Shown: positions 10,540-26,570 of the stretch, one piece after another
Numbering within the stretch: position 1 is the stretch's first letter
How the letters are laid out: each line of letters starts with the position of its first letter
Position numbers and translations under genes: made by a program
The notes under the pieces: generated by a model
Seen by the model: the letters and a program-made list of their open reading frames with translations, nothing else
Told to the model about the DNA's origin: nothing
Database searches by the model: none
DNA from: Imbricaverruca yamaguchii
Lineage: Eukaryota; Arthropoda; Thecostraca; Neoverrucidae
Reading direction: 5' to 3'
NCBI GenBank assembly: GCA_034440575.1
Contig: JAOTOL010001641.1
Span: forward strand, 3,002,001 to 3,066,000
DNA length: 64,000 bases

Positions 10540-10929
10540 CTAAGGAAAATAATGGTACAAAATGTCACACAAAGTCATACAAAGTTGAACCTAATTCAAG
10601 GAAGGGAATCAACTGAATTATGTTACATTTAATTTCCCATAACAAACACTACCAGTTTTTTCCTTCCATCCCAATGCCTGTAAATTGTTTGTTCACATCA
10701 TGAGCAAATTTGGATAACCTGCATGGCTAGCCCCATTTCCTTATTCAGGATATTCAGGAGACAAGCTTTATACACATCTTGCCTCCATGAAGCAATTAAA
10801 GGGGTTAGGTTTTGCTAGGATAGGTTAGATAGTTTTTTTTGTTGCTGTTGAAAATATGTACCCTACACTTTCACCCAAAAAAATATACAAAAACAGTTTG
10901 GGTGGGTATAGTTCACGAAGAGAAAACCT
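10540..10929. other. Likely 5' intron of CHMP7; no gene recognised
   Basis: AT-rich sequence between the acceptor-like TTTTCCTTAG at 10540 and the GC-rich stretch further up. It contains no convincing coding frame. Confidence 0.35.
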
Positions 10930-11170
10930 TGATGCCAGCACCGTGCATTCCTCAGCGATTGGCGGTAACCAGACTGGCCCCCGCACAGCCCACACCCTCC
11001 CAGGTCAACTCGACACCGCTCCCGCGCTTCCGACACCCCCCATCGCTGATTGGTCCATCCCGCACACGCCCTACCACGCCAGGTATCCTGCCGGCCCTTC
11101 CGGTCACGAGGTCGCCGCACTGGATGACTCATCTGCCGGCACACTGGGGCTAGTTCCAGTACCACCTCAC
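10930..11170 (-). promoter_or_regulatory. Candidate CHMP7 promoter / 5' exon region
   Basis: This GC-rich island in otherwise AT-rich sequence carries, on the minus strand, two CCAAT boxes (complements at 10958-10962 and 11049-11053) and an ETS-type ACCGGAAG (complement at 11097-11104). Such sites are common in TATA-less housekeeping promoters, and the position 0.5-0.8 kb upstream of the CHMP7 ATG fits. No transcription start can be fixed from sequence. Confidence 0.35.
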
Positions 11171-11734
11171 ATGCAATCTCACTACAATAGGTTGGGTTAG
11201 ATTACGATTTGTTGGGGACTTTTTTGTAATGAAACTTTTTGAAAAGCAAAAATCGTTGACATGTTGTTCCATTTTTAATCAATTTTTCTAACAGGTTATG
11301 CCAGGTGGTAAATTTCTTCTTCTAGGTAATTTTCGAATCATCTGAATTTCCTTTCCTGGTATATTCCCAGTATATCAATTTCTTTTCCCAGTATTGTCCA
11401 CAAATGTGACTGACACGTGGCCACTCATTTCCTTTGCAAATGCTTATTACTTTCAGTTAATAGGCAAAATGACACCAAAAGAAGGGCATTTGAATTTGAC
11501 AATATAGCATACAAATTAATGCAAAAAAGCAAATATGCAGCATGGCCTAACGTTAGGTGTCATGAGCCGACATAATACTGGTGGTACCTCTGGTGGTGGG
11601 TTTGTGAAAGAACACCACCAGAGTAGGCTGGGTCTGATTAATGCTATATTATAGTTTATAGAGAAGGTGCAGGTGATTTTCAATGGTAAAATTTGAACAA
11701 CATTGAAACAAGCTCTCTTATGAAGAGTAGATGA
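11171..11734. other. No gene recognised
   Basis: AT-rich intergenic sequence between the candidate CHMP7 promoter and the CR1-like remnant. Confidence 0.4.
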
Positions 11735-13275
11735 GTCTACAAGCTGAGTAAAGTTTCTAGCACAATTGGTCCACTGGAAATAAATGGGACTGCATTGGGG
11801 GAGGATAGTGAGATGGTTGAGGAGCTGAGCAAGCAGTTTAAATCAGTGTATACATTGGAAGATATGACCAATCTGCAGACAGTACACCATAGTTCAGTGA
11901 CATGTGATCTGATAAATGATGTTGATTTCATTGATAGTGATATTGTTTACAATCATATCATGAAAATAAAGCCAAACACGGCAGCAGGACCTGATGAAAT
12001 GTATGCTAGGGTGTTGCAGGAAACTGAAAAGGAACTGGCATTTCCACTTAGTATAATATTTTGTAGATCAGTTTCACAAAATGAAATTCCAACCGATTGG
12101 AAAAGGGCAAATGCAGTTCCTATTTTCAAGAAAGGAGAAAGAGGGAAAGTTGAAAACTATAGGCCAGTAAGTCTCATATCCCTAGTCTGCAAGGTACTCG
12201 CATCAATTATCAAGGATAGAATAGTTACTTATCTGGAAGGTAGCAGATTGATTCAAGATACTCAACATGGGTTTAGAAAATTGTGTGACGATTGTGACGA
12301 TTGTGTCTCACAAATCTCTTGGCATTTTTTAACTTCGCCACAGAACAATTTGATCAGGGAAATCAGGTTGATGTAGCATATCTTGACTTTAGAAAGGCCT
12401 TTGACAAGGTTAATGATACAGCTTCAGTCCCATGGTATTGCAGGTAGCACCTTAAAAAGGAGAGAGTTGTGACTTTCAGATAGACAACAAAGACGAAGGC
12501 TCCATACTTGATGGGTGGCCAAGTGCTATCAGTGACTCAACAGGAGAAGGATTTAGGTGTTATTCTAAACACAAAATTGAGGGCATCAGAACAGACCAAA
12601 TAAGCCAGGAAGAAGACACTGAGAGTGCTCAGGGCAATAAATAGGAATGTATCATACAGAAGTGAGGAAGTGATCAGGAAGCTTTACTGTGCCACATCAG
12701 GCCACATTTGGAATACTGCATCCAAGCTTGGTCTCCTAGCTATGAAGAAGATTGTTGGCTTTTAGAGAGAGTACAAAAGAGGGCTACAAAAATGGTCAAT
12801 GGCATAAGCAACCTAGCATATGAGGAAAGATGGAAGAAATTGATTACATTTTCACTTTGATATAGAAGGTTGAGAGGAGATCTCATCGAGGTCTTTAAAT
12901 TTGTTCATAGTCTGGAGAGGGGATATCTTGGGGAAATGTTTGAATTGAACATAAATGATACAATTAAAGGTCATAAATTCAAAATTAAAGTTAACCGCAG
13001 GAGAACAAGATTAAGGCAGACTTTCTTCAGCAACAGGGTAGTGGAACACTGGAACCAGCTGCCAGAAAACATTGTCAGTAGCAGCACAGTGTACATCTTT
13101 AAAAACAGCATAGACAATCATTATAAGAATAGAGGGCTTGCCTTTCAGTATTACAGGGAGGGCTGATTGACAGATTTGGTGGGCAACTGGTTCAGTGTAC
13201 AGAGTGCAACCAAGAAGGGCCCTTGTGGCTCATAGTTGCACTAATCTTTTATGTCTTTATGTCTTTATGTCTAGT
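11735..13275 (+). mobile_element. CR1-like non-LTR retrotransposon, internally deleted copy
   Basis: The frame at 11795-12376 encodes the front of a reverse transcriptase (PIFKKGERGKVENYRPVS, STYLEGSRL-type, QHGFRK). It is followed by frameshifted fragments and a C-terminal part at 12870-13166 (RGDLIEVFKFVHSLERGYLG). Against the copy at 16.0-18.0 kb, about 340 bp holding the GVPQGS and FADD motifs is missing near 12495. The 3' end (GTGCAACCAAGAAGGGCCCT..) terminates in an (ATGTCTTT)n octamer tail, a tail type typical of CR1/L2 elements. It is non-functional. Confidence 0.85.
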
Positions 13276-13479
13276 TCACTTTATTATCAAATCATTTCGC
13301 CCCGTCATTTCGCCATTAAAGTGGAATGAAAGCAATTGGCCACCCAACATCTTGTGATAAAAGTGCATCATACATCTTCTGTGTGATGTGCTGACAATTT
13401 CCAATGCTCTTAATTAAACGAAAATGGAGCGTGCTACATTTTTATATCATCTTGAATAAGTTCCACGAAGGTTTAACCC

Positions 13480-13636
13480 TGTCACTTTTGCACTAAATTC
13501 CAGAATTTGTGTTCCATATTATCACACCATACTACCTTAAATTGTATATCCGATGCATACATTACCAAATTAATATCCAATGTTATCAAAGAAACTGCCA
13601 TAAACTCAGCTACCTTCCAGTACCATATGTGACTAC

Positions 13637-13713
<77 letters not shown>

Positions 13714-13790
13714 CGCGTCATCTTTGCGCTGAACTCCACGATTTCTGTCTCGAATTATCACATTGTATTACTTTTATTCGTATATCAGAT
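13480..13790. repeat. Direct repeats flanking a (TA)n run
   Basis: GTCACTTTTGCACTAAATTC at 13481 and GTCATCTTTGCGCTGAACTC at 13716 begin diverged ~75-bp direct repeats, both continuing ATTATCACA and GTATATC.GATG. They enclose (TA)n at 13641-13711. This is either an old tandem duplication or paired ends of a small element. Confidence 0.55.
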
Positions 13791-14636
13791 GTTCTGTAAT
13801 AGTGGCAGAACTCCTACCAGGTACATTGCCTAGTGTTTCAAATATGAAAATCTGCCTGTTACTCTAGCATTTGGGCCCATTAACATTCAGGAAATAGTTT
13901 GCACACCACCATATTATGAATAGCAGCGTGTGGCCGGGAACGGCCGGCCGTCAATAGTGGGAAATAGTTTGAGAACATAATACACAAAGTACCTAACAAT
14001 ATGTGCAATGTATCGCTGTAATTGGCAATAAAATTGACGTCTGAAGGCAAGCTAACTTTCATACATGCAATTTGCATCATATTTTATAGAGACAGTCTCA
14101 TAAAGTGTATTCTTCGTACACACACTAATGAACATCCTGACGCACATGTCGCGGGCGCATGCTTCCGAGTTGTTGAATGGCATCAGGAACCTACCTGTTT
14201 TCTTTCTTTATTGGGAGTCACCATGATGTCCACATTAACATTGCATCTGATGCCTAATGACCTACCCCAACAAGACAACCTTTACACCCATTTTACCTCA
14301 ATGAAGCTCCCAAATAGATAAATTTTAGCGATGACATTACATGCAATTTTTATGTTCAAACTTTTCCCATTCTTAAAACTAGCCAATTTCCTAAGAAAAA
14401 AATTTCACAGCTTAAGCCAAACCAATTCCAACCTGACTACTATGTGTGCCTCATAGAGGTAAAATGTGTAATATTTATCTTCTGAATACCTTAGAGAGCA
14501 ATACAATAATACTGACTTTGTTTGGTTATTTGCATCTTTCTCTTCCTTACCATAATTTGTCTGCTACATTACCAATCTCAAAGGACATTGTTGGTGCTAT
14601 TTTGCCTGCCACCTGAAAAGTATGTATCTATAGAGG
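13791..14636. other. No gene recognised
   Basis: No coding frame or repeat identified. Confidence 0.4.
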
Positions 14637-14700
14637 TTAGTTAGTTAGTTAGTTATGTGGGTTTTAGGGTGCATCAACTGCAGTGGTTATATCTACAGAG
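14637..14700 (+). repeat. GTTA-repeat-headed fragment, copy 1
   Basis: (GTTA)n followed by GGGTTTTAGGGTGCATCAACTGCAGTGGTTATA. A second copy at 15511-15580 reads (GTTA)n, GGGTTTTCGGGCACATCAAC, then the same TGCAGTGGTTATA. It is a short dispersed repeat of unknown type. Confidence 0.6.
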
Positions 14701-14854
14701 GAAATGAGTGGCCATACATGTTAAACATGTTGATCAAAATGGCACTGGAATAAATATATTCCAATAATTAAAAATACTGTAGCACATGCCATCCCAGGGG
14801 TCATTGATACCCCCCCCCCCCCAAAGGTCCTCTGTGGATAGTGAAAGGATGGTC

Positions 14855-15500
14855 ATGAAGTCAGGGCATCTGGGGTCAACGAATTAGTCAAGGTCAAGTG
14901 AGGTCACCTTCAAAAATGTTTAACCAGGTGTCACACTTTAACAGCTAGATATTTTAATAAACCCTTCATCATTTGCTTATCTTTAGGGATGCAACAAAAC
15001 ACAAATGGAATTTTTCATTTTCTCTATTTTTGATTACTACTTATTATTAGTTTTGTATATTTGTCCATTAGAGTTAAAATATAAGATTCTGGTTAAAGTA
15101 AGCATTTCGCATTGGAGCAACTTGACTTTTAACCATATTTTTTGGTCCACTCTACCCATTAGAAAATGGAAACACTTGAAGAACACTTTAAAATTTCAAA
15201 AATTTGAAATTTCAAAAAATAAAGGTTTGACCTTTGGGTGGTAATAAACTGTATGGTCCTATTTCACTCTACCTTTCTGATTCCAAACAATTATTAAATA
15301 TAATTCCAATAATTTAATAATTTGTTTGTCAAATCTCCCTCAAAATGAAACCAACAGAACCACAAACATAATGTAAGATGCACAACTCTAGGGCCACCAG
15401 AGACCACTTTTTTGGGGGACATTTTCGGGTTTGTGTCTGGCCCTACACATCAAGCACTTTCCAATGACACCTATTTGGTTTTTGTGCTATGTTTAGTTTG
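14855..15500 (+). repeat. Dispersed repeat R1, copy
   Basis: Aligns with 3830-4440 through AGGTCAAGTGAGGTCAC, AACCAGGTGTCAC, TTTGCTTATCTTT, AAGATTCTGG, ACCACTTTT and GAGATTAGAGG. A (C)13 run lies just upstream at 14811-14823. Confidence 0.7.
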
Positions 15501-15510
15501 GAGATTAGAG

Positions 15511-15580
15511 GGTTAGTTAGTTAGTTATTTGGGTTTTCGGGCACATCAACTGCAGTGGTTATACAGCGCCCATAGATTAG
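15511..15580 (+). repeat. GTTA-repeat-headed fragment, copy 2
   Basis: See the copy at 14637-14700. Here it lies at the end of the R1 copy, so the pair brackets R1. Confidence 0.6.
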
Positions 15581-16029
15581 AGGGGATCTCCATCAACCCC
15601 TCAGAGACAGGTGCAAGGATCTGACAGGAGAAATGTGATGTGTCAAAGAACAAATTTACCTCATAACTGACAGGTTACATGACAATGCCTTAATACCCAC
15701 TGGAACAAAAAAAAAGAAGAGAAAACAAGAATGTTACTTCAATTAACATACACCCTGGAGGGTCTATGAAAATTACTCACACTGACTGGGGTGGATTCCA
15801 TCCCCTCTGCGATCTTGGCTCCTATTAAAGCTGGAACAACAAAATTTGCAGGGTGGATGGGTACTGTAGTAAACTCTATTATGTACAAGTTTTGTTACCT
15901 TAGGTCAATATCCTCAAGGTCAAATGAGGTCAAAATGTCAACAACAAAAAATCTGGTTTTGCATGGCTTGGCTTGTTGTTGTTATGGATCAGTGTGGCTG
16001 TGTTTAAATGCTCCAAAATGGGCATTAAT
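15581..16029. other. No gene recognised
   Basis: Short gap between the R1 copy and the 3' end of the CR1-like element; no coding frame. Confidence 0.4.
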
Positions 16030-18005
16030 GACATAAAGACATAAAAGATTAGTGCAACTATGAGCCACAAGGGCCCTTCTTGGTTGCACTCTGTACACTG
16101 AACCAGTTGCACACCAAAACTGTTGATCAGCCCTCCCTGTAATACTGAAAAGCAAGCCCTATATTCTTATGATTGTCTATGCTGTTTTTAAAGATGTTCA
16201 ATGTGCTGCTACTGACAATGTTTTCTGGCAGCTGGTTCCAGTGTTCCACTACCCTGTTGGTGAAGAAAGTTTGCCTTAACCTTGTTCTGCTGTGGTTAAC
16301 TTTAATTTTGAATTTATGACCTCTAATTGCATCATTTCTGTTAAATTCAAACATTTCCCCAAGGTATCCCCTCTCCAGACCATTGACAAATTTAAAGACC
16401 TCGATGAGATCTCCTCACAGCCTTCTATATCTAAGTGAAAACATATTCAATTTCTTCAATCTTTCCTCATATGCCAGGTTGCTTATGCCATTAACCATTT
16501 TTGTAGCCCTCTTTTGTACTCTCTCCAAAAGCCAACAATCTTTTTCATAGCTAGGAGACCAAGCTTGGATGCAGTATTCCAAATGTGGCCTGACATATGC
16601 ACAGTAAAGCTTCCTGATCACTTCCTCACTTCTGTATGATACATTCCTATTTATTGCCCCGAGCATTCTCAGTGCCTTCTTCCTGGCTTCCTTGGTCTGT
16701 TCTGATGCTCCCAGTTTTGTGTTTAGAATAACAGCTAAATCCTTCTCCTGTTGAGTCACTGATAGCACTTGGCCACCCATCAAGTATGGAGCCTTCATAT
16801 GCTGCTTACCTACATGCATGATTTTGCACTTATCAAAGTTAAATTTCATTTGCCATTCTTTGGACCACTTCACAAGTTCGTCTAAGTCTTTTTGCAGCGA
16901 GATATGCTCATCCTGACCTGTTATTGCTCTAAAGACCTTCAAATCATCTGCAAATTTCAAAACTTTACTGCTTAGGCCACTTTCAATGTTATTTACAAAT
17001 ATAATGAACAGTAATGGCCCTAGTACTGACCCCTGGGGGACTCCACTAAGAACATTTTGCCATGATGTGTTTGTACCATTTAGCATAACTCTTTGCTGTC
17101 TATCTGAAAGCCACAACTCTATCCATTTTAAGATGCTACCTGCAATACCATGGGACTGAAGCTGTATCATTAACCGTTTATGGGGTACCTTGTCAAAGGC
17201 CTTAATAAAGTCAAGATATGCTACATCAACCTGATTTCCCTGATCAAATTGTTCTGTGGCGAAGTTAAAAAAGTCCAAGAGGTTTGTGAGACACGATCGT
17301 CCTTTTCTAAACCCATGTTGAGTATTTTGAATCAATCTGCTACCTTCCAGATAACTAACTATTCTATCCTTGATAATTGATTCAAGTACCTCGCATACTA
17401 GGGATGTGATACTTATTGGCCTATAGTTGTCAACTTTCCCTCTTTCTCCTTTCTTGAAAATAGGAACTGCATTTGCCCTTTTCCAATCGGTTGGAATTTC
17501 ATTTCGTGAAACTGATCTACAAAATATTATACTAAGTGGAAATGCCAGTTCCTTTTCAGTTTCCCACAACACCCTAGAATAAATTTCATCAGGTCCTGAT
17601 GCCTTATTTTGCTTTATTTTCCTGATATGATTGTAAACAACATCACTATCAATGAAATCAACATCGTTTGTCAGATCCCATGTCACTGAACTATGGTGTA
17701 TGGTCGGCAGATTGGTCATATCTTCCAATGTAAACACTGATTTGAACTGCTTGCTCAGCTCCTCAACCATCTCACTATCCTCACCCAATGTAGTCCTGTT
17801 TACTTCCAGTGGACCAATTGTGCTAGAAACTTTACTCAGCTTGTAGAAACTAAAGAACTTTTTACTGTCCCCATTACAGTTTCTAGCTAAATCCAGTTCT
17901 TTTGCTCGCTTTGCTGCTCTGGTTTCTTGCTTCAAAGTGTCTCTAGCTTTTCGATACGCCTTTGGATTAACGACATTTGAGGCTTCTTTAAAAACTCTAA
18001 ATGCA
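16030..18005 (-). mobile_element. CR1-like non-LTR retrotransposon, 5'-truncated, nearly open
   Basis: Minus-strand element with the same 3' end as the 11.7-13.3 kb copy: its complement ends GTGCAACCAAGAAGGGCCCT..TTTATGTCTTTATGTC, octamer tail at about 16030-16045. Endonuclease and 5' regions are absent, as is usual for incomplete reverse transcription. The reverse transcriptase frame is described separately. Confidence 0.88.
16127..17935 (-). pseudogene. CR1-like reverse transcriptase, one nonsense codon
   Basis: A continuous frame from about 17935 to 16127, broken once by TGA at 16417-16415 (RRL*GDLIEV; the other copy has Arg there). Visible motifs in order are PIFKKGERGKVDNYRPIS, QHGFRKGRSCLTNLL, motif A YLDFIKAFDKVPHK, motif B SGVPQGSVLGPLLF, motif C KFADDLKVF, and the C-terminal NQLPENIVSSS tail. 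The catalytic Asp of motif A and the FADD pair are intact. It polymerises cDNA in active relatives. This copy lacks the endonuclease and cannot be autonomous. Confidence 0.87.
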
Positions 18006-19975
<1,970 letters not shown>

Positions 19976-21499
19976 ATGATTATTACTCCACGGGTTATTG
20001 GGTGCAAAATTCATGAAGTTAATGGGAAGCCACACATCGATAGGGCACATGCTCCAGGGAAGGTACCCAATATTAATTAAAAGTCTAAATTATTATGGGA
20101 GAGAGCCAACACTGAAGGGACACTTGTCCCTAAAAAATATCAAAGAACAACCTTGGTCTAGACGCATATTAATGAAGATGGAAAACAATCCTGAAAATCA
20201 GCTGCAGGTTCCGTATCTGCACATGGGTGATAAAGGCGTGATATTCCAATCAGCATTGGTGCCTCCCCTGGCAGCCTAAATATAAAGTTCGCGCATTTTC
20301 ATGGCCGGGGGCTTCCACCTTCCGATGGGAGACAAACGCCCCTAGTGCCCCCTTGCTTACGCCCCTGCATCGAATCGGAAGGAATTATGCTGCAACAGTT
20401 ATCTCTTACTTGCTCACCCTTCCTTCCCGGTCGTGATCTTCAGATGGCCTGTCTCATCATGCTGCCGTGGCACCACGCGATTCCTGCGGCGCTCAACATG
20501 AATGTAGTCAGCGTGGGTCAACACAAAGGTCCTAGAGATAGGGAAAATAAGGCTCATATTCGTGGACAAAATGCTTTAAGCTTTCCAATGAACCAGATTT
20601 TGTCCAATTTTAGTGGTATTTAAGATCGGAAATGTTGTGTGGAAAACACGTAAGTTTGGCTGGGCGCCTACGGGGTGAGCAATTGTCCAGCCCATGTGAC
20701 GTCACCGGTTGCCAAACGACATTGGAGGAAAGAGCCTGTTCACGGAGCCTGCGGTCACTGCGGCTCTACGGTCAAAATAGGCTCCACCTACCACCGAAAC
20801 GTCATCAGTGGAGGGGCGCACGTGAACACCGCCGCGGCCCGCTGCGGCCCTCCGCGGTCAGAACCTTCGTCAAATCTTGCGCAGGAGCTTCATTTATAAA
20901 CGTAAAAAATGTAGATGACGGCAATGAAATGGACAATACCTATGTGAGGCCAAAAATACGGCGGATGCCTATCCTTAGAGAGGAAATTGTTTTTTTTCAG
21001 TCCTAACTAGTGGCGGATTGGGTGATATTTATGTTAAGTAGGTGTGTGCCCCTTCAAGCAGGCATAGATGCAGCCTATATATTATTTGGAAGGTGTTCAA
21101 CCCACGTGTGTTACATGGGATTGGGTGAATGGGGCTGGATATGTAAGGTAGGTAGACGTTGATGAGGGTGTAAAATGTTGGTAGATGAATATTTTGAAAT
21201 TATGGACATCAATTTTTCAAAGTATCCATGTATGGACTTCAAAGTATCCATGCATTCCAAAGTATGGACATCAATCAATTCAATTAAAAAAATGAATTGA
21301 AGTCATGCACCAGAATTCATTTTTCATTTCAATTCAATAAAAAGTAGTGTTGCCCCCAGATCGTAGTGAGTGATGTAAAAGGAAGTGCAGGATTCCAACC
21401 TACTACCCATATGCAAGAAGGCACTCTCACTCAATAATCACTACTTGAATGCTTCTGTAGTGCTCACCTGGAGTAGGATTGGCTGATCAAGCCACAAGT
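19976..21499. other. No gene recognised; possible hAT-type end
   Basis: The complement of about 20270-20370 starts CAGGGGCGTAAGCAAGGGGG, reminiscent of hAT transposon termini, but no partner end or target duplication was found. The open frame at 20632-21006 matches nothing I know. Confidence 0.3.
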
Positions 21500-22090
21500 A
21501 TCTCAACCCGCGCCGTCTTTCCGGTCAAATCCTCACACACCGTCACGGGGGGCGGTTGAAGACCCCCTCTAAAATCCAAACTAAGCATGGCACGGAAACG
21601 AGAGGTGTCATTGGAAAGCACTCAACGAGTAGGGTCCGTGTCCACCCTCCAAAACAATTTTCACACAAAAGTGACATCACAAGGGAGCTATATTTTCACG
21701 ATTTTTCACGTTTTTGACTCTGGAAGTTCATTTTGGGGGCATATGAAAAAAAAATATTTGGAATGAGGACAGCGGAATCGACCAGGGCTATAACCTGTTT
21801 GCCCCCCCCACATTTTTTTTTAATTCTCCAAATTTTGAGTTCTCAAGTTTCCTTTACTTTTTATTTTCCAATGGGTATAGCAGACGGAGAAACTTTGTTG
21901 GAGGTCAACATGCGCTAATAAAAAATGCTTACTTTAGTCAGAATCCTCTATTTGAACTGCAAGTTGGCAAATACTCAAAATGTATGTAGTAAAAAAAGCC
22001 ACTTGTACGTTTTGTTGCATCCGTAAAGATAAGCACACGCTGAAAGTTTCATTGGAATATCTGTATCTCCTAAAGCGTGACGGGTAAGTT
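21500..22090 (-). repeat. Dispersed repeat R1, inverted copy abutting the minisatellite
   Basis: Its complement aligns with 3895-4475: GTCACGCTTTA, GTGCTTATCTTTACGGATGC, GATTCTGACTAAAGTAAGCA, CCAAAATGAACTTCCAGAG, GATGTCACTTTTGTG and GAC.GGAAAGACGG. The R1 end lies immediately next to the first 24-bp units at 22097. Confidence 0.72.
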
Positions 22091-22096
22091 TTGAAT

Positions 22097-23280
22097 CCAC
22101 CACACACCACCGACACCACACACACAGACGCCACAGACACCAATCACACAGACGCCACCTACACCACAGGCACCACACACACACCACCGAAACCACCACA
22201 CAGACGCCACCGACACCACAGGCACTACACACACAGACGCAACAGACACCACACACCGCCGACACCACACACACAGACGCCACAGACACCACAAACACAG
22301 ACGCCACCGACACCACACACACAGACTCCACCGACACCACACACACAAACGCCACAGACACAACACACACAGGCACCACACGGACACCACCGACACCACA
22401 CACACAGACGCCACCGACACCACAGGCACTACACACACAGACGCAACAGACACCACACACCACCGACACCACACACACAGACGCCACAGACACCACACAC
22501 ACACACGCCACCGACACCACACAGACGCCACCGATACCACCACACACACACAAACGCCACCGACACCACAGGCACCACACACACAGACGCCACAGACACC
22601 ACACACCACCGGCACCACACACACAGACGCCATAGGCACCACACACACATACGCCACAGACACAACACACACAGGCACCACACGGACACCACCGACACCA
22701 CACACACAGACGCCACCGACACCACAGGCACTACACACACAGACGCAACAGACACCACACACACAGACGCCACCGATACCACAGGCACCAGACATACACC
22801 ACCGACACCACAGGCACTACACACACAGACGCAACAGACACCACACACCACCGACACCACACACACATACGCCACTGACACCACACACACAGACGCCACA
22901 GACACCACACACACAGACGCCACCGATACCACAGGCACCACACACACACCACCGAAACCACACACACAGACGCCACCGACAAACAGGCACTACACACACA
23001 GACGCAACAGACACCACACACCACCGACACCACACACACAGACGCCACAGACACCACACACACAGACCCCACCGACACCACATGCACCACACACACAGAC
23101 GCCATAGACACCATACTCCACCGACACCACACACACCCATACGCCACCGACACCACAGGCACCACACACACACAGACGCAACAGACACCACACACAGACG
23201 CCACCGAAACCACACACACACACACGCCACCGACACCACATACACAGACGCCACCGACACCACCACACGCACACCAACGA

Positions 23281-23318
<38 letters not shown>

Positions 23319-23888
23319 TGCCACCGACACCACACACACCAATACGCCACCTACACCACAGGTACCACACACACACAACCGACGCCACACACATAAACAC
23401 ACACACCACCGACACCACACACACAGACGCCACCGACACCACAGGCAGACACCACACCACACACAGACGCAACAGACACCACAGACCACCGACACCACAC
23501 ACACCAACGCCACAGACACCACACACACAAACGCCACCAACACCACAGGCACCACACACACACCACCGACATTACACACACACATACGCCACCGACACCA
23601 CACACAGACGCCACCGAAACCACACACACACACACGCCACCGACACCACATACACAGAAGCCATCGGCACCACAGGCACCACACACACAGACGCCATAGA
23701 CACCACACACACATACGCCACGAACACCACAGTCACGACACACAGACACACATACGACCGACACAACACACACAGACGCCACACAAACACACGCCACCGA
23801 CACCACAGGCACCACACAAACATACGCCAGACACCACACACACAGGCGCCACCGACACCACAGGCACCATAAATACACACCACCGAAA

Positions 23889-23942
<54 letters not shown>

Positions 23943-26481
23943 GCCACCGACACCACACACACACACACACACAGACGCCACCGACACCACAGGCACCACA
24001 CACACAGACGGCACAGACACCACACACACAGACGCCCCAGACACCACACACACATACGCCACGGACACCACATACGCCACGGACACCACAGTCACCACAC
24101 ACACACATACACACCATCGACGCCACACACACAGACGCCACCGACACCACAGGCACCACACACACACACAAAGACACCACACACCACCGACACCACACAC
24201 ACAGACGGCACGGACACCACAGTCACCACACACATACACACACCACCGACACAACACAAACACACACATAGACGCCACCGACACCACACACGCACACGCC
24301 ACCGATTCTACACACAGACGTCACCGGCACCACAGGCACCACACACACAAACACATACCACCGACACCACACACACAGACGCCACCGAAACCACAGGCAC
24401 TACACACGCAGACGCAACAGACACCACACACCACCGACACCACACACACAGACGCCACAGACACCACAGGCACAACACACGCACCACCGACACCACACAC
24501 ACAGACGCCACCGAAACCACAGGCACTACACACGCAGACGCAACAGACACCACACACCACCGACACCACACACACAGACGCCACAGACACCACACGCACA
24601 GACGCCACCGACACCACACATACACCACCGACACCACACACACAGACTCCACCGAAACCACAGGCACCACACACACACCACCGACACCACAGGCACTACA
24701 CACAAAGACGCAACAGACACCACACACCACCGACACCACACACACAGACACCACACACACAGACGCCACCGACACCACAGGCGCCATAGACACCATACTC
24801 CACCGACACCACACACACCCATACGCCACCGACACCACAGGCACCACACACACAGACGCCACCGAAACCACACACACACACACGCCACCGACACCACATA
24901 CACAGACGCCACCGACACCTCCACACGCACACCAACGACACCACACACATACACACACATACGCCACCGTCACCACAGGCACCACAGGCACACATACGCC
25001 ACCGACACCACAGGCACCACACACACAGATGCCACCGACCCACACACACACATACCACCGACGCCACACACACACACACCATCGACACCACACACACAGA
25101 CACCACCGACACCACAGGCACCACAGGCACACATACGCCACAGACACCATACTCCACCGACATCACACACACCCATACGCCACCGACACCACAGGCACCA
25201 CACACACACCAACGAAACCACACACAGAGACGCCACCGACACCACAGGCACTACACACACAGACGCAACAGACACCACACACCACCGACACCACACACAC
25301 AGACGCCACAGACACCACACACACAGACGCCACCGACACCACAGGCACCACATACACACCACCGACACCACACACACTGACGCCACCGAAACCACAGGCA
25401 CTACACACACAGACGCAACAGACACCACACACCACCAACACCACACACACAGACGCCACAGACACCACACACACAGACGCAACCGACACCACACACACAC
25501 CACCGACACCACACACACAGACGCCACAGACACCACACACACAGACGCCACCGACACCAGAGGCACCACACACACACCACCGACACCACACACAGACACC
25601 ACCGAAACCACACACACACACACGCCACCGACACCACATACACAGACGCCACCGACACCTCCACACGCACACCAACGACACCGCACACACACACACACAG
25701 ACGCCACCGTCACCACAGGCACCACAGGCACACATACGCCACTGACACCACAGGCACCACACACACAGAAGCCACAGACACCATACTCCACCGACACCAC
25801 ACACACCCATACGCCACCGACACCCCAGGCACCACACACACAGATGCCCCCGACACCACACACACACACACCACCGACGCCACACACACACACACCACCG
25901 ACACCACACACACAGACACCACAGGCACCACACACACAGACGCCACAGACACCATACTCCACCGACACCACACACACCCATACGCCACCGACACCACAGG
26001 CACCACACACACAGATGCCACCGACACCACACACACAGACGCCACCGACACCACAGGCACCACACACACACAGACGCCACAGACACCATACTCCACCGAC
26101 AGCACACACACCCATACGCCACCGACACCACAGGCACCACACACACAGACGCCACCGAAACCACACACACGCACGCCACCGACACCACACAGACGCCACC
26201 GACACGACAAACACAGATGCCACCGACGCCACACACACACACACACCACCGACACCACACACACAGTTGCCACCGACACCACAGGCACCACACACACAGA
26301 CACAACAGATACCACACACCACCGACACCACACACACAGACGCCACAGACACCACACACACAAACGCCACCGACACCTCGGGCACCACACATAAACCACC
26401 GACACCACACACACACGCCTCCGACACCACACACAGACGCCACCGACACCACACACACACACACAACAGACACCATAGGCA

Positions 26482-26570
<89 letters not shown>

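Noticed and set aside
20270..20370. hAT transposon terminus (CAGGGGCGTAAGC on the minus strand)
   Set aside because: No partner terminus, 8-bp duplication or transposase was found nearby, so it is mentioned only as a possibility.
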